Assembly (NCBI RefSeq): GCF_030166555.2
Contig: NZ_CP126461.2
Length of the DNA: 64,000 nt
Strand: one strand, 5' to 3'
Source: Acholeplasma laidlawii_A
GTDB lineage: Bacteria; Bacillota_I; Bacilli_A; Acholeplasmatales; Acholeplasmataceae
Positions 56,467 through 64,000 of the stretch are shown piece by piece; position 1 is the first letter of the stretch, and the number at the start of each line of letters is the position of its first letter. Made by a program: the position numbers and the translations under genes. The notes under the pieces are model-generated. The model had not been told where the DNA came from. It did no database searches and was given only the letters and a program-made list of their open reading frames with translations.

Positions 56467-59109
56467 ATGAAAAAAATTACACTTGTAGACGGTAACTCGA
56501 TACTTTTTAGAGCATATTATGCGACTGCATATCCAGGAGCTAAGGTCTTACAAACATCCACAGGTATTTATACAAATGCCGTTTTTGCATTTAGTGGTAT
56601 GATCGATAAAATTATTGAGATATCTAATTCACATATGCTTATAGCATTTGATACTGGAGAACCGACACACAGACATAAATCATATGATGATTATAAAGCA
56701 GGTAGAAAAGAAATGCCTGAGGAATTAGGTAGTCAAATACCTTTAATCCACGAACTTATTAAGTATCTTGGTATTAAAGATTATTCTATGGCTGGATATG
56801 AAGCAGATGATATTATTGGTACCCTTGCTAAAATGGCTGAAAAAGCTGGTTATAAAGTCGATGTCTTTTCATCTGATTATGACCTTTTACAATTAGTTAC
56901 AGAACATATTACTGTGCACATGTTAAAAAAAGGTATGCGTGTTGTAGAAACCTACACACCTGAAACTTTAAAAGAAACTTATGGTTTTTCTCATGAGTTA
57001 TTTATTGATTTTAAAGCATTAGTTGGTGATAAATCTGATAATATTCCAGGTGTTCCAGGCGTTGGAGAAGTCACTGCTAAAAAGTTAATTGCTGAATATG
57101 GTACGTTAGAAAATATTTTAAATAATGCAGAACACATTAAAGGTAAACTTGGAGAAAACATTCGTACAAACAAAGAACAAGCAGTTTTTTCAAAAGAACT
57201 ATCAACAATTCTAACGGATATGCCATTACCTTTTGAGCTTGAAGAGACAAAAGTTGGTGAAGTGGATGAAGAAGGCTTGATTAACTTTTATAAACGTCTT
57301 GAGTTAAAGCAATTAGTGATATCTTATAATAAGAAAAATCCAGAAGTTGCAGCAACTACTGCCGAAACTTCTGAGTTTCAATATAAAGCAATTGATTCTG
57401 AAAATGCATTAAAATCTCTACTCAACCAAGATCTTGCAATTTACTTTGAATTTTCAGATTTCAATTACCACAAAGCTGAACTTTGGGGTGTTGGTTTAAG
57501 TAATGGAAAAATCAATTACTTTGTAGACAGTGAAACGTTTTTAAATAGTGCCTCATTTAAAGCTTATTTAGAAAGTAATAAATATAAAAAGTATACTTAT
57601 CACTATAAAGGTACAAAAGTATTTTTAAAGAAGATTGGTACCGAGTTTAATCATGTAACTTATGATTTATTATTAGCCGCTTACTTAATTCAGTCCAGTA
57701 TTGGTAAACAAGACTTTACCTTTATTGCTCAACAATTTCAAATCACGGATATTCAATATGATGAAGAAGTTTATGGTAAAGGTGCTAAAAAAGCACTACC
57801 TCTAATTCCATCAGATTATGAAGGTCACATAGCTAAAAAGGCGTATATCATCCATAAACTGATGCAACAAACGCTTGATGTATTAGCTGAACGTAACCAA
57901 TTAAGTTTACTAAATGATGTGGAACTACCTTTATCAGATGTCCTTGCAGATATGGAATATCAAGGTTTAACGGTTGACCTAAAAGAACTAGAGAATCAAA
58001 CTAAAGATATGTCTTTACGTATTGATAAATTAAGAACTGAAATTCTTTCTTTAGCAGGTGTTGACTTTAATGTCGATAGTCCTAAACAATTAGGTGATGT
58101 CTTATTTGATACCTTAGGTCTACCAAATGGTAAGAAAACTAAAACAGGATACTCTACTGGTATTGAAGTTTTAAACAACTTAATTGATCACCATCCAATT
58201 ATTAACTTGATTATTGAATACAGACAACTAACTAAACTATATTCAACCTATTTAATCGGAATTAAAGAATCCGTATTTGAAGATAAACGTGTACACACCA
58301 TTTATAATCAAGCACTAACCTTAACTGGTCGCTTATCAAGTTTAGAACCGAACTTACAAAATATACCTATTCGTACAGAAGAAGGTAGACAAATAAGAAA
58401 ATTATTTATTCCTGAACCTGATAGTTATTTTGTAGGTGCTGACTACTCTCAAATTGAATTACGTGTACTAGCAGCTATGGCAGATGTTAAAAATTTAAAA
58501 CAAGCATTTGAAGAAGATCAAGACATTCATACCGTAACAGCTCAAAAGGTATTCCACGTAGATACAGTCGATAGTGAACAAAGAAGACGTGCTAAAGCAG
58601 TTAACTTCGGTATTATTTACGGTATTGGACCATGGAGTTTATCTGAGGATATTGGTGTAACAGTCAAAGAAGCAGAAAACTTTATTAGTCGTTATTTGGA
58701 AGTATATCCTGAAATTAAAGATTACATGACCAATATCGTTGAGTTTGCTAAAACACATGGCTATGTTGAAACACTTTTAAATCGTCGCCGTTATATACCA
58801 GAACTTTCCTCAAAAGTATTTAACTTAAGAGAATTTGGTAAACGTACGAGTTTAAATGCACCGATTCAAGGTACAGCAGCAGACATTATTAAACTCGCAA
58901 TGATTGATTTACACAACTATTTAAAAAATAATAACAAGAAATCAAAACTTATCCTACAAGTACATGACGAACTCATCGTTGAGGTTGTTAAAGAAGAGTT
59001 GGATGAGATGAAAGTAGTCATACCAAACATCATGGAAAAAGCCTTTAATTTAGGCGTTAGACTGAAAACATCATGTGATGTTGGAACCAACTGGTATGAA
59101 TTAAAATAA
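56467..59109 (+). CDS. polA: DNA polymerase I
   Basis: An 880-residue Pol I. The 5'-nuclease is at residues 1-290 (VDGNSILFRAYYA, AGYEADDIIGTLA, GDKSDNIPGVPGVG). The middle exonuclease-fold domain at about 300-470 lacks the DxE site (it reads IYFEFSDF), so proofreading is probably absent, as in Bacillus. The polymerase has DYSQIELRVLAAM, RRAKAVNFGIIYG and VHDELIVEV. AAGGGG precedes the ATG. It is followed at 12 bases by mutM-coaE, the usual Firmicutes order. Confidence 0.97.
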   Translation: MKKITLVDGNSILFRAYYATAYPGAKVLQTSTGIYTNAVFAFSGMIDKIIEISNSHMLIAFDTGEPTHRHKSYDDYKAGRKEMPEELGSQIPLIHELIKYLGIKDYSMAGYEADDIIGTLAKMAEKAGYKVDVFSSDYDLLQLVTEHITVHMLKKGMRVVETYTPETLKETYGFSHELFIDFKALVGDKSDNIPGVPGVGEVTAKKLIAEYGTLENILNNAEHIKGKLGENIRTNKEQAVFSKELSTILTDMPLPFELEETKVGEVDEEGLINFYKRLELKQLVISYNKKNPEVAATTAETSEFQYKAIDSENALKSLLNQDLAIYFEFSDFNYHKAELWGVGLSNGKINYFVDSETFLNSASFKAYLESNKYKKYTYHYKGTKVFLKKIGTEFNHVTYDLLLAAYLIQSSIGKQDFTFIAQQFQITDIQYDEEVYGKGAKKALPLIPSDYEGHIAKKAYIIHKLMQQTLDVLAERNQLSLLNDVELPLSDVLADMEYQGLTVDLKELENQTKDMSLRIDKLRTEILSLAGVDFNVDSPKQLGDVLFDTLGLPNGKKTKTGYSTGIEVLNNLIDHHPIINLIIEYRQLTKLYSTYLIGIKESVFEDKRVHTIYNQALTLTGRLSSLEPNLQNIPIRTEEGRQIRKLFIPEPDSYFVGADYSQIELRVLAAMADVKNLKQAFEEDQDIHTVTAQKVFHVDTVDSEQRRRAKAVNFGIIYGIGPWSLSEDIGVTVKEAENFISRYLEVYPEIKDYMTNIVEFAKTHGYVETLLNRRRYIPELSSKVFNLREFGKRTSLNAPIQGTAADIIKLAMIDLHNYLKNNNKKSKLILQVHDELIVEVVKEELDEMKVVIPNIMEKAFNLGVRLKTSCDVGTNWYELK

Positions 59110-59121
59110 AGGAGAAGTACT

Positions 59122-60480
59122 ATGCCTGAACTACCTGAGGTAGAAACCATTCGTAGAAATTTAAATACAGTATTAGAAGGTGAAGTCATACGTGATGTTT
59201 TAGTATACTATCGACCTATTGTTTCAAATGATGATACATTTGAAACTAAATTAAAAGGTCAACGTATACATAAAGTAGAATGTGAAGCGAAGTATTTAAA
59301 GTTTATTTTAGATGACTATCTTTTAGTATCTCATTTACGTATGGAAGGCAAATACTTTATGGATGCGCCTTTAAATAAGCATATACATGTAGTGTTTAAT
59401 CTATCAAGCGGTCACACCCTAAGTTATGAAGATACACGTAAATTTGGGCGCTTTGAACTTGTAGATATAAAATACAAGGATACCTATTTAAAAGATATTA
59501 AAGGGCTTGCAAAGGACCCAGACACTCTAGATTTAGACACTTTTTATAGTAGTTTTAATCGAAGAAGTAAAACCATTAAAGAAATATTACTTGATCAATC
59601 AATTATTGGTGGTATTGGCAATATTTATGCAAACGAAATACTTTACTTATCTAGAATACATCCAGCTAAAAAAGGTTTTCTAATTACTAAAGATGAAGCA
59701 ATAACCTTGTTAGAAAACTCAAACGTTGTACTAAATAAAGCAATTCAAATGGGTGGAACAACAATTGATACCTTTGAATCCTTAGGGCATAAGGGTGAGT
59801 TTCAACAGGAGTTAAATGTTCACGGAAAAACTGGAGACCTTTGTAAAGTTTGTGGCACAAAAATTGTTAAGTTTCAGTTAAAAGGACGTGGAACATATAT
59901 TTGTCCAAGATGCCAACCATCTTATGTGGTTGCAATAACTGGTGGTATCGCAACAGGTAAATCAACTGCAACAACCTATTTAAGAAAAAAAGGATTTGTA
60001 GTCATAGATTCTGATGAAATTGTAGGGAGACTTTATCAAGATAGTGATGTACTTAAAGTCATAGCTAAAACATTTAAAATGGAAACACCAATTGATAAAG
60101 CAAAACTTTCAAACATCATTTTCCATGATAAAAAACAAAGAAAAAAACTAGAAAACATATTACATCCACTTGTCTTTGAAGAAATTAGTAAGCAAAAAAA
60201 GTTAAATCATGAGCATATCTTATTTTTAGATATACCATTATTATTTGAATCTAATTACACAGAGTTTGATGAATCCATTTTAATAGATACAACCGAAGCA
60301 CTTCAATTAAAAAGATTAATGTTACGTAACAAATATACTCAAGAAGAAGCGCTTGTTCGAATCAAGGCGCAGCTACCTTTAGCTAAAAAGCGCAAACTAG
60401 CAACCCACATTATAAAAAATAATGGATCTATAGATGCGTTATATGAAAAAATAGATAAATTATTAGAAAGGTATGTATAA
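59122..60480 (+). CDS. mutM-coaE: Fused formamidopyrimidine-DNA glycosylase and dephospho-CoA kinase
   Basis: One 452-residue frame holds two enzymes. Residues 1-265 are a complete Fpg/MutM: PELPEVE with catalytic Pro2 and Glu3, IIGGIGNIYANEIL and the zinc finger C241, C244, C261, C264. It removes 8-oxoguanine from DNA. Residues 268-452 are CoaE, the last CoA step: VVAITGGIATGKST with its P-loop at 274-281, DSDEIV and LFLDIPLLFES. The link is only Pro-Ser after the Gln that normally ends Fpg. In relatives mutM and coaE are separate neighbours, so stop and start codons were lost. An in-frame GTG (59926) could allow internal initiation but has no ribosome site. Confidence 0.92.
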   Translation: MPELPEVETIRRNLNTVLEGEVIRDVLVYYRPIVSNDDTFETKLKGQRIHKVECEAKYLKFILDDYLLVSHLRMEGKYFMDAPLNKHIHVVFNLSSGHTLSYEDTRKFGRFELVDIKYKDTYLKDIKGLAKDPDTLDLDTFYSSFNRRSKTIKEILLDQSIIGGIGNIYANEILYLSRIHPAKKGFLITKDEAITLLENSNVVLNKAIQMGGTTIDTFESLGHKGEFQQELNVHGKTGDLCKVCGTKIVKFQLKGRGTYICPRCQPSYVVAITGGIATGKSTATTYLRKKGFVVIDSDEIVGRLYQDSDVLKVIAKTFKMETPIDKAKLSNIIFHDKKQRKKLENILHPLVFEEISKQKKLNHEHILFLDIPLLFESNYTEFDESILIDTTEALQLKRLMLRNKYTQEEALVRIKAQLPLAKKRKLATHIIKNNGSIDALYEKIDKLLERYV

Positions 60481-60481
60481 A

Positions 60482-61684
60482 GTGAAAGCAAAATCAACAT
60501 TTAATATAATTAGTCAGTCAGCACTTTCAAGTGATGAATGGAAAGTTTTAGGTATCTTATACCAACCAATCATAGGTGTTTTATCGTTTTCTTTATATCA
60601 TACTTTTTATCACTTACTGAATACTAAAAATTATCAATCTGAAACGTTTACCCATCAATTTTTACTTGATGTTTTAAATGTTAAAATAGATAAATTAAAA
60701 GAGGCAAGAGAAAAATTAGAGGCGATTAATTTGCTTAACACCTTTGTTCAAGGTGAACATACGATTTATCAATTAAAATCACCACTATCGCCAAGAGGAT
60801 TTATTCAAGATACGATATTAGGACAGTTTTTATTAACTGAAATGGGAAAAAAATTATATGATCAAGTAACAAACCTATTTAAAGTAGAAAAAATAGAGTT
60901 AACTGGATATAAAGAAGTAACTAGAAACTTCGATGATGTTTTTAACTTTATTGATTCTAACCATTTTTATGATTCTGATGTTTATTTAGGTAAGAAGAGT
61001 AACTTAGGTGCACGCATTAAAGATCAAATTAATTATGAGGCATTTGTCGAAAAATTACCAGACAGAGTTAAAAAACCTATTTTAATGTCTCGTCAAACAG
61101 TAGATACTATTCAAAAATTAGTGTTTGTATATCAATTTTCATTAGATGAAATTGTAGACATCTACATTAAAACAGTATCACCAAATGGTGATATTGATTT
61201 AGGTAACCTAAGTTTTAAAGCTCAAACTTATTACCAAGATAAGAAAAAAGTATTACCGGTTGTAAGTGAAACGAAACAATTAAATGGTAAGGAATCTTCA
61301 ATCAATTACCTAAAAACTGTTTCTCCGATGCAAATTCTTGAAAAGTATGCAAAAGACGATTATCAATTAATGTATACCGATACAGTGATGTCTTTAATTG
61401 AAAGAAATCAAGTTGAAATTGGTATTATTAATGCATTACTACTTCATATACTTAAATTCAAAGATGGACACTTACCACATATTACATATCTTGAAAAGGT
61501 ATTAGAAACCTGGCTTAAAAAAGGTATACGTACAACAGAAGATGCATATCATCAAGTTTTAGATAAATCTAGTTATGAAAATAAAACAGCAAACTATACA
61601 GCAAAAACTAAACCTAAGGCTAAAAATCCTGAATGGGTTGATCAATACTTAGATGAACTTAATGCTGAATTTGAGGATAAATAA
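60482..61684 (+). CDS. dnaB: Replication initiation/membrane attachment protein DnaB (Gram-positive type)
   Basis: A 400-residue DnaB of the B. subtilis kind, not the replicative helicase. The N-terminal winged-helix-like DnaB/DnaD domain (SSDEWKVLGILYQPIIGVLSFSLY) and a C-terminal DDBH2 domain (PMQILEKYAKDD...LPHITYLEKVLETWLKKGI) are visible. It helps DnaI load the helicase at oriC and with PriA. An ATG at 60473 is too close to the AGAAAGG site and overlaps coaE; the GTG at 60482, ten bases from it, is preferred. dnaI follows. Confidence 0.87.
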   Translation: MKAKSTFNIISQSALSSDEWKVLGILYQPIIGVLSFSLYHTFYHLLNTKNYQSETFTHQFLLDVLNVKIDKLKEAREKLEAINLLNTFVQGEHTIYQLKSPLSPRGFIQDTILGQFLLTEMGKKLYDQVTNLFKVEKIELTGYKEVTRNFDDVFNFIDSNHFYDSDVYLGKKSNLGARIKDQINYEAFVEKLPDRVKKPILMSRQTVDTIQKLVFVYQFSLDEIVDIYIKTVSPNGDIDLGNLSFKAQTYYQDKKKVLPVVSETKQLNGKESSINYLKTVSPMQILEKYAKDDYQLMYTDTVMSLIERNQVEIGIINALLLHILKFKDGHLPHITYLEKVLETWLKKGIRTTEDAYHQVLDKSSYENKTANYTAKTKPKAKNPEWVDQYLDELNAEFEDK

Positions 61685-61685
61685 T

Positions 61686-62486
61686 ATGAAACTAGATTTT
61701 ATGAGAGAAGCCATCTTAAATGATGATGAAACAAAACATTTAAAACTTAATGACGAAGAAGTCATTATTGTCTACCAATATCTACTTCAACGTGACCAAA
61801 ATGACTCTATAAGTTTTAAACCTAAATTAAAGTTTAAACCCTATCTTCAAATTGTATATGAACCGACAAAAGAAAAGCGTCAACAAGACTTAACGCGTAT
61901 CATCAAAAGAAATTTAGAAACCTTCGAATCAGATATCTATATTGCTGATGCAATTTTAGAGGATTTCATTATTAGTGATGACTATCAAAAAGAAGCTGTT
62001 GATTATGCAAGACAAACCATTTTAAATAAGGATAAGTTTATGAAGGGACTCTATCTATATGGCCCAAATGGTACTGGTAAAAGTTTTTTATTAAGTGGTT
62101 TAGCAAATGAGCTCACCAAACAAAACATCGATGTAATCTACGCATTTGTTCCAGATTTAATAAGAACATTAAAGGGTGCAATTTCAACCAATCAACTTGA
62201 AAAGCGTATCAACATCTTAAAACGTACAAAAGTACTTATTTTAGATGATTTGGGTGGTGAAAATATGTCTGCATGGTTTAGAGATGAAATATTACTACCA
62301 GTTATTCATTACCGATTAAATGCAAATTTAATGGTGCATATTTCAAGTAATGTAACTTTTAAGGAACTTGCAGAAGGTATGATGCTAAATAAAGATAATG
62401 ATAGTATCAGGGTTATGCGTATTATCAAAAGAATTAGTGATTTGACAAAACCTTTTAAATTAATGAAAAGATTCAAAATAGATTGA
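61686..62486 (+). CDS. dnaI: Primosomal helicase loader DnaI
   Basis: A 266-residue AAA+ ATPase that loads the replicative helicase. The N-terminal helicase-binding region reaches about residue 100 but lacks the Cys/His zinc ribbon of Bacillus DnaI. Walker A is GPNGTGKS at 126-133, and Walker B is VLILDDLGGE. The arginine-finger region follows. The frame is open 11 codons upstream, but GAGGATAAA serves the ATG at 61686, two bases after the dnaB stop. Confidence 0.92.
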   Translation: MKLDFMREAILNDDETKHLKLNDEEVIIVYQYLLQRDQNDSISFKPKLKFKPYLQIVYEPTKEKRQQDLTRIIKRNLETFESDIYIADAILEDFIISDDYQKEAVDYARQTILNKDKFMKGLYLYGPNGTGKSFLLSGLANELTKQNIDVIYAFVPDLIRTLKGAISTNQLEKRINILKRTKVLILDDLGGENMSAWFRDEILLPVIHYRLNANLMVHISSNVTFKELAEGMMLNKDNDSIRVMRIIKRISDLTKPFKLMKRFKID

Positions 62487-62510
62487 TTTTTTAACATTTA
62501 AGTGTAAAAT
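62483..62510 (+). promoter_or_regulatory. Promoter of the thrS T-box transcript
   Basis: TTGATT (62483-62488), a 16-base spacer and TAAAAT (62505-62510). The -35 box overlaps the dnaI stop codon. Confidence 0.6.
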
Positions 62511-62519
62511 ACTAATAAA

Positions 62520-62757
62520 GCAATGAATTAGGACAAGATTTAAGTCATAAACAAAAAAGCGATGTAAGAATGGTGAGAGCTTACAAACCCACTTAAATTA
62601 CCACCTAATGAGCTGGCCTAAACCAATAGGACCCGTTTTTCTAGCGTTAATAGAATCTATGAAGTTGCATACATTTAATGTATGAATTAAGGTGGTACCG
62701 CGGATTTTTAAATTCGTCCTTACATTGTTTTATTGTAGGGACTTTTATTTTTATAAA
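62520..62757 (+). promoter_or_regulatory. T-box riboswitch upstream of thrS
   Basis: The T-box itself, AAGGTGGTACCGCG, is at about 62689-62702. It is followed by a terminator: CGTCCTTACAT with ATTGTAGGGAC, then a T-rich tail. Upstream lies a Stem I region with GAGAG and a plausible threonine specifier ACC at 62600-62602. Uncharged tRNA-Thr should pair with the T-box bulge and let transcription reach thrS. Confidence 0.93.
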
Positions 62758-62771
62758 CAAAGGAGAACGAC

Positions 62772-64000
62772 ATGATTAAAATAACATTTCCTGATGGCAA
62801 CATCAAATCATTTCCAAAAGGTATTACAGTATTAGAGGTTGCAGAAGATATATCAATATCTTTAGCAAAAAAAATCGTTGCAGCTAAATTTAATGAGGAT
62901 TTAGTTGAAATATCACGTAAATTAGAACATGATGGTAAATTACAATTACTTACTCCAAAAGATGAACTATCATTTCATGTATTAAATCACTCGGCCGCAC
63001 ACTTAATGGCTCAAGCAATAAGAAAACTATATCCAAATGCACTATTTGGTGTAGGGACAGCGATTGAAGAAGGCTATTATTATGATGTTGATTTTAAAGA
63101 TAGTGTCTTTACAGATGCAGATTTAGAAAAAGTAGAGAAAATGATGAAGAAATTAAGTGAAGAAAATCACTTAATTGAACGTATCGAAGTCTCTTATGAT
63201 GAGGCTAGAGATATATTTAAACATGATCCATATAAACTAGAATTAATTGAATTTTATAAAGATGACCAATTAAGTGTTTATAGACAAGGGGATTTTATCG
63301 ATTTATGTCGTGGTGGACATGTACCTTCTACAAAATATATCAAACACTTTAAACTCTTAAGTATTGCAGGTGCTTACTGGAGAGGAGATGCTAAAAATAA
63401 ACAATTAGTGCGTGTGTATGGTATTGCTTATTTTGAAAAAGCAGAACTAGATAAACATCTAGTGATGCTTGAAGAAAGAAAATTAAGAGATCACAGAAAA
63501 ATCGGTAAAGATTTAGATATTTTTATGACTAGCCAAGAAGTCGGGTCAGGACTACCATTTTGGTTACCGAAAGGTGCAACTATTCGCCGCATCATCGAAC
63601 GCTATATCACTGATAAAGAGTTAGAATTAGGCTATCTACATGTTTATACACCAATTATGGCGAATGTTGAATTTTATAAACAAAGTGGACACTGGGATCA
63701 CTATCATGAAAACATGTATCCTCCAATGGATTTAGGTGATGGAGAAATGTTAGTACTACGTCCAATGAACTGTCCACACCACATGATGATATATAAAAAA
63801 GATATTCACTCATATAGAGAATTACCAATACGTTTTGCAGAACTAGGTATGATGCACCGTTATGAAAAATCAGGTGCATTAAGTGGTTTACAACGTGTTA
63901 GAGAAATGACTTTAAATGATGCTCATATCTTCGTAAGACCTGATCAAATTAAAGAAGAATTTATGCGTGTTGTGCATTTAATTATTGAAGTATACAAAGA
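62772..64000 (+). CDS. thrS: Threonyl-tRNA synthetase (partial, runs off the window)
   Basis: About 410 codons of a class II synthetase charging tRNA-Thr. The TGS domain covers residues 1-60 (ITFPDGNIKSFPKGITVLEVA). The editing domain has HSAAHLMAQAI, GTAIEEGYYYDVDF and DLCRGGHVPST. The catalytic core has LPFWLPKGATIRRIIE, RPMNCPHHMMIY (zinc Cys) and FAELGMMHRYE. AAAGGAGAA precedes the ATG. It is controlled by the T-box just upstream. The C-terminal anticodon domain lies outside the window. Confidence 0.97.
   Translation, partial: MIKITFPDGNIKSFPKGITVLEVAEDISISLAKKIVAAKFNEDLVEISRKLEHDGKLQLLTPKDELSFHVLNHSAAHLMAQAIRKLYPNALFGVGTAIEEGYYYDVDFKDSVFTDADLEKVEKMMKKLSEENHLIERIEVSYDEARDIFKHDPYKLELIEFYKDDQLSVYRQGDFIDLCRGGHVPSTKYIKHFKLLSIAGAYWRGDAKNKQLVRVYGIAYFEKAELDKHLVMLEERKLRDHRKIGKDLDIFMTSQEVGSGLPFWLPKGATIRRIIERYITDKELELGYLHVYTPIMANVEFYKQSGHWDHYHENMYPPMDLGDGEMLVLRPMNCPHHMMIYKKDIHSYRELPIRFAELGMMHRYEKSGALSGLQRVREMTLNDAHIFVRPDQIKEEFMRVVHLIIEVYK

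Noticed and set aside
1..64000. tRNA or rRNA genes
   Set aside because: No cloverleaf with the GTTCRANNC arm and no rRNA-like stretch was found in the intergenic regions.
1..64000. CRISPR arrays or other regular spaced repeats
   Set aside because: Only the two-copy 12-base repeat at secA and the gene-scale duplication at 17-19 kb were seen; neither is an array.
1..64000. Mycoplasma code (TGA as Trp)
   Set aside because: Genes end at TGA in correct places (for example trpB, uvrC, dnaI) and release factor 2 is present.

Overview
The window is a 64 kb piece of an AT-rich, low-GC Gram-positive-type chromosome. Three things point to the genus Acholeplasma (a mollicute with the standard genetic code), A. 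laidlawii or a close relative. The coding sequences use TGA as a stop, and a complete release factor 2 gene (prfB) is present. The gene set is Firmicutes-like but reduced. Many proteins are shortened or simplified relative to Bacillus. The species name is inference; no rRNA or tRNA gene lies in the window.

Layout. 1-6.3 kb: end of trpB, a small zinc-ribbon gene, an esterase and yidD on the minus strand, then an EF-G paralogue, a ComFC-like stub and hpf on the plus strand, an unknown gene, a probable minus-strand structured RNA, and sodA. 6.4-19.8 kb: rqcH, gmk-rpoZ, uvrC-exonuclease, a collapsed MFS pseudogene, rnjA, an HAD phosphatase-mutarotase pair, two peptidase-type genes, a decaying tandem of BspA-like leucine-rich-repeat genes, and coaD. 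19.9-24.3 kb: the classic rimP-nusA-rnpM-ylxQ-infB-rbfA operon with an attenuator-like leader. 24.3-37.1 kb: a 46-aa minus-strand gene, priA (motor motifs lost), fmt, a PgpA/YutG-like gene, an HD-GYP-like membrane protein, SAM riboswitch-metK, lemA, secA-prfB-yitT-recX. 37.1-38.9 kb: a disrupted IS1182-type insertion sequence. 38.9-46.0 kb: HAD phosphatase, a membrane protein, ftsK without its membrane domain, rbgA, rnhB, topA. 46.1-46.2 kb: a probable small RNA with three ATCCCCT motifs. 46.4-53.6 kb: two ABC export systems, a U32 peptidase pair (tRNA hydroxylation type) and tpx. 53.7-64 kb: ftsY-ylxM-ffh, polA, a fused mutM-coaE gene, dnaB-dnaI, and T-box-thrS running off the end.

How the genes work together. 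Most of the window is core housekeeping: translation (EF-G paralogue, IF-2, RbfA, RimP, RF2, HPF, RqcH, Fmt, RbgA, ThrS), secretion (SecA, FtsY, Ffh, YidD), replication and repair (PolA, MutM, UvrC, PriA, DnaB, DnaI, RnhB, TopA, RecX, FtsK), RNA turnover (RNase J) and oxidative defence (SodA, Tpx). Cis-acting RNA control is clear at metK (SAM-I) and thrS (T-box), and likely at rimP.

The most interesting parts are two unannotated RNAs with good promoters and terminators (5409-5614 minus; 46105-46206 plus), a PriA whose ATPase motifs are gone, a Fpg-CoaE single-ORF fusion, an HD-GYP-like membrane protein without catalytic residues, and several genes caught in the act of decay.
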